A DNA stretch of 17,336 nucleotides from Flammeovirgaceae bacterium UBA976 (lineage in GTDB: Bacteria; Bacteroidota; Bacteroidia; Cytophagales; Cyclobacteriaceae). Below, in pieces: positions 15,328 to 17,336 of the stretch. Below the pieces are notes generated by a model. The model made no database searches. It worked only from the letters and a program-made list of their open reading frames with translations, and was not told the origin of the DNA. The DNA is taken from positions 1 through 17,336 of the forward strand of contig DBBU01000008.1 of NCBI GenBank assembly GCA_002292365.1, written 5' to 3'. Numbering within the stretch: position 1 is the stretch's first letter; the number at the start of each line of letters is the position of its first letter. Made by a program: the position numbers and the translations under genes.

Positions 15328-15844
15328 AAAAATTTATAATAGTTGAAAACAATTTTTGAAGCTTAATTTAATTACTGATCAATAGGCTCTTTCTTGATTT
15401 TGGCAGCATAATGAATATAAAATCAATGTGTTTTAATACAGTAATTTAAAGATAATACTTAAAATAGTTTTAAGGGAGATAATGAAAGGACAAGACACAT
15501 AAGGTTGAGGATTAATGATTTTTCAGACGTATTACATCACATAATTACTAACCGAAAGACGAAAGAATTCAAATGCTAAGTTGGTTAATGATGACCGCTT
15601 CCTCACTTTAAATTAAAAAGTAATATAATATTTCTATAGGGAGGTAAGGCCTCATTTTTTTCGAAAAAAAGTTAAGGAAAACATTTTAAATATAACTATA
15701 TAATTGAATATATATTAATATTTTAATAAAATAAATATTATTAAAATAAAATATTTTAAATAAATTAAGATATTTAGTATGAAATTAGATAAACATATTT
15801 AACTTATACTCTCAAATAATTCAAAACTATTATTTATAACCAAT
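15328..15844. other. AT-rich divergent intergenic region, no gene recognised
   Basis: These 517 bases lie between the reverse CPBP gene and the forward lipoprotein gene. Base composition shifts to almost pure A/T from about 15660 to 15800. A weak hairpin-like GAGG-TAAGG-CCTC followed by a T run lies near 15640-15660. It has only four paired bases and is not convincing as a terminator. The AT-rich half contains a perfect 11-base inverted repeat (listed separately). No start-to-stop frame with protein-like content, tRNA or known RNA motif was seen. The region may be promoter DNA or a decayed gene. Confidence 0.45.
15719..15748. repeat. Perfect AT-only inverted repeat
   Basis: The arms TATTTTAATAA (15719-15729) and TTATTAAAATA (15738-15748) are perfect reverse complements around an 8-base AATAAATA spacer. 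The dyad could bind a dimeric regulator or extrude as a cruciform. In sequence this AT-rich an 11-base palindrome is not very improbable by chance. Confidence 0.4.
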
Positions 15845-16330
15845 ATGAAAAAAATAATTTTACCAATTCTTATGTTACTTTTCTTAACCTTTTTCTCTTG
15901 TAGTGATGAGGACTCAGTTGTGGGCGGCATCACTCTTGATAGGGGTTCCGTCACTTTCACCCTTGACAGCGAAAGCAAAAACTTTACTTTGCTTAATTCA
16001 TTTACTATTGATGATACAGATACCACTGTATTATTGGTATTTGGAGATTCTGATGCAGAGACTCTGGGTTTCGTTTTTGATTTACCTGCGAGTTTTCCGT
16101 CAGAGCTTGGAGATGAAGCAATTGGTACTTACTCTGTTGATGAGCTCTCTTATGGAGCTATTTCGGGTCTTTTGGGATCTATAGAACTCAACATTAGTAG
16201 TTACGAAAATGATGTAATGTCAGGAACGTTTTCAATGACTGGGATCAAAACTTCAGAAGATATTGCTGGAAGTGATTCAGTTATGGTGACAAATGGCATT
16301 TTTACAAATATACCAACATCAGGCTTATAA
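15845..16330 (+). CDS. Small lipoprotein of unknown function
   Basis: A 161-residue protein with a lipoprotein signal peptide: MKKIILPILMLLFLTFFS, then Cys19 as the predicted lipidation site. The residues after it, SDEDS, are acidic, as in Bacteroidota export signals that send lipoproteins to the cell surface, so surface display is plausible. The mature domain is rich in Ser, Thr, Asp and Gly with alternating hydrophobics and looks all-beta. The segment MSGTFSMTG near the C-terminus resembles small Bacteroidota lipoproteins of the DUF6252 type, but I cannot confirm that family. It stands alone, preceded by a long AT-rich spacer and followed 24 bases later by a strong hairpin terminator, so it is probably monocistronic. 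Confidence 0.8.
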   Translation: MKKIILPILMLLFLTFFSCSDEDSVVGGITLDRGSVTFTLDSESKNFTLLNSFTIDDTDTTVLLVFGDSDAETLGFVFDLPASFPSELGDEAIGTYSVDELSYGAISGLLGSIELNISSYENDVMSGTFSMTGIKTSEDIAGSDSVMVTNGIFTNIPTSGL

Positions 16331-16353
16331 TAAACAGAGCAAAAGAGCCAAAT

Positions 16354-16392
16354 AAAAAGACCTTGGACAAATGTTGTTCAAGGTCTTTTTTT
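16354..16392. terminator. Intrinsic terminator, probably bidirectional
   Basis: Arms at 16354-16370 and 16374-16390 form a 17-pair stem around a 3-base loop, with a single G-T wobble as the only imperfection. The core is AAGACCTTG pairing with CAAGGTCTT, and a T run ends the forward side. The A run at the other end gives a U tract on the reverse transcript, so it may also stop transcription coming from the right. It lies just after the lipoprotein stop codon. Confidence 0.85.
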
Positions 16393-16449
16393 GTGACTCA
16401 TATTCTATAATTCTAGCGTTTAGGCTATTTTTTCAGTTTCGACTTACTT

Positions 16450-16659
16450 TTAGATAATGATTAAGCCTAATTCTTTTATCTTTTTCATAGAGGAGTTATT
16501 ATAGAATTCTTCAAAATAACCCAATTGATGAGACCTGAAATCATTTTTCAGATCTTTATAGGTGGTTTTTTGATAATGCGCTGAAGGCATCAGACCAGTC
16601 AATGTATGGTTCAGCCATTGAGCGGTTTTGTTGCTTCTTTGCTTGAAAAAATATTTGTT
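16450..16659 (-). pseudogene. Unidentified C-terminal-like reading frame, truncated
   Basis: This frame is open for 69 codons from just after a TGA at 16662-16660 to a TAA at 16452-16450, with no good start codon at its beginning. Much of it reads like real protein: TAQWLNHTLTGLMPSAHY (about codons 12-29), YKDLKNDFRSHQLGYFEEFY (34-53) and MKKIKELG. That is a balanced helical pattern with aromatic residues, unlike AT-rich noise. It overlaps, one frame off, the end of the radical SAM remnant. I do not recognise the family with confidence. One reading is that it is the C-terminus of that same radical SAM gene, brought close by an internal deletion. Another is a separate gene remnant. Confidence 0.4.
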
Positions 16660-16858
16660 TCAACCGATCTTTAGAAAAAAGGTGCAAAATCACTTCAACA
16701 CGTAAATCTGTTTGAAATGATGGTATACTTAGCGTATTTAAATAGCCTTTGATGTAGGTAGTCGCAGGATAAGGGGTGTAGAGTTGTGTAAATGTAGGGG
16801 TAATTAATAATAACTTTGCCTGGCTTATGATTTTTGCAAGATCGGTAAAAGAAAGCTG
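16556..16858 (-). pseudogene. Remnant of a B12-binding-domain radical SAM protein (N-terminus)
   Basis: The reverse frame from 16858 to the TAA at 16558-16556 has about 100 codons. Codons 16-42 read LLLITPTFTQL, then TPYPATTYIKGYLNT. This matches from memory the N-terminus of a Bacteroidota B12-binding radical SAM family, in which residues like LLITPPFTQLNTPYPATAYLKGFLNT begin the cobalamin-binding domain. The next block, FQTDLRVEVILHLFSKDRLKQIF (about codons 48-70), also fits, with ADLGIEVILKLFS usual. The frame then drifts into unrelated sequence and stops. There is no start codon ahead of the conserved block, only a stop at about 16861. The cobalamin-binding core and the CxxxCxxC iron-sulfur motif are absent. 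It is therefore a broken 5' fragment. Confidence 0.6.
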
Positions 16859-16973
16859 ATTTTATTTTTTTAAATAAGATTCATCGTTGTTTTCGAAAAA
16901 AGTTATTCTTCTTCTAAGAGCGGCTTACGTTTTCAATCCATTGATCTTACAAAATTGAGAATGTAGAAGATAT

Positions 16974-17336
16974 TCAATGGTTCAAAGCGACTAGAATTTT
17001 ATGATATATATCACTGTTTTGATAAAATCCAGAAAACTGAGATGACTGAGGACCAAAAGCTAAAACAGGGATCAAGGAAGCACTGTGGCCTGTAGTTGAA
17101 AATGTGGGTACAATGACATTATAGTCATGCTCATCTTCACCTTCTGAATTTTGTCCGTTGATCTTAGCTGAGAGGGTAAATCCTCCCGTTTCATGATCTG
17201 CGGTAACAATCACCAAAGTATTGCCCTCTTTTTCTGCATAATCCAAGACTGAACCTACCATTTGATCAAAGTCCAACAATTCTGTGATAAGATATTCAGC
17301 GTCATTGTCGTGGCCGCCCCAATCAATTTGAGAGCC
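16974..17336 (-). CDS. Alkaline phosphatase, C-terminal part (runs off right edge)
   Basis: The last 120 codons of an alkaline phosphatase; the 5' part lies beyond the right edge, so the true start is not visible and the TTG at 17279 is internal. The metal-site motifs of the E. coli PhoA family are clear: GSQIDWGGHDND at the window edge (equivalents of D327 and H331, zinc site 1), VTADHETGGF (equivalents of D369 and H370, zinc site 2) and TTGHSASLIP (H412 equivalent). The usual C-terminal strand VLAFGPQSSQFSGFYQNSD follows. The enzyme hydrolyses phosphate monoesters, normally in the periplasm or on the cell surface; the signal peptide cannot be checked here. No hairpin terminator is seen immediately after its stop, and the radical SAM remnant begins about 115 bases downstream on the same strand. 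Confidence 0.92.
   Translation of the reverse strand, partial: GSQIDWGGHDNDAEYLITELLDFDQMVGSVLDYAEKEGNTLVIVTADHETGGFTLSAKINGQNSEGEDEHDYNVIVPTFSTTGHSASLIPVLAFGPQSSQFSGFYQNSDIYHKILVALNH

Noticed and set aside
15535..15615. Reverse 26-codon stretch resembling a protein tail in the AT-rich spacer
   Set aside because: Too short, with an immediate upstream stop and no recognisable family; could be noise.
15640..15665. GAGG-TAAGG-CCTC followed by T residues, terminator-like
   Set aside because: The stem has only four pairs and no gene ends just before it on the forward strand.

Overview
The window is AT-rich bacterial DNA that most likely comes from a Bacteroidota chromosome, probably Cytophagales-like. 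The evidence is a BatA-type N-terminal-domain protein, paired DUF4199 proteins, a Bacteroidota-style dihydroorotase homologue, a lipoprotein with an acidic patch after the lipobox cysteine, few Shine-Dalgarno sites and occasional TAnnTTTG elements. The phylum call is inference from gene content. No phage, CRISPR, IS element, rRNA or tRNA was recognised.

Layout. (1) 70-6272, plus strand: a compact gene train with spacings of 1, 3, 13 and 5 bases and then an 8-base overlap. It encodes a membrane-anchored BatA/VWA-like protein, a dihydroorotase homologue lacking key metal ligands, two DUF4199 membrane proteins, a polyprenyl-phosphate-type GT2 and a second membrane-anchored GT2. (2) 6287-7060, minus: a SAM methyltransferase with a CxxC/CxxC N-terminal module, convergent with the GT genes. 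(3) 7118-7537, plus: a small secreted protein of unknown function, ending base-to-base against the next gene. (4) 9694-7538, minus: ACP hydrolase (TTG start), CrcB/FluC fluoride channel (ATGA overlap) and a membrane J-domain/TPR protein. (5) 10013-11136, plus: madL-madM malonate transporter pair (ATGA overlap), with no malonate decarboxylase genes in view. (6) 11339-13234, plus: UPF1/IGHMBP2-like superfamily 1 helicase. (7) 15327-13246, minus: a CPBP intramembrane protease, then hutF. (8) 15328-15844: very AT-rich spacer. (9) 15845-16330, plus: small lipoprotein with a strong terminator. (10) 16450-16858, minus: decayed remnants resembling the N-terminus of a B12-binding radical SAM protein, plus an unidentified C-terminal-like reading frame. 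(11) 16974 to the right edge, minus: C-terminal part of an alkaline phosphatase.

The left train is the most coherent group. Prenyl-linked glycosyl transfer, a second membrane GT and three membrane proteins point to envelope work, and a probably non-catalytic amidohydrolase is embedded among them. I see no clear previously undescribed defence or mobile system. The best second looks are the degenerate dihydroorotase in its membrane-gene setting, the radical SAM remnant, the unknown small secreted protein and the orphan malonate transporter.
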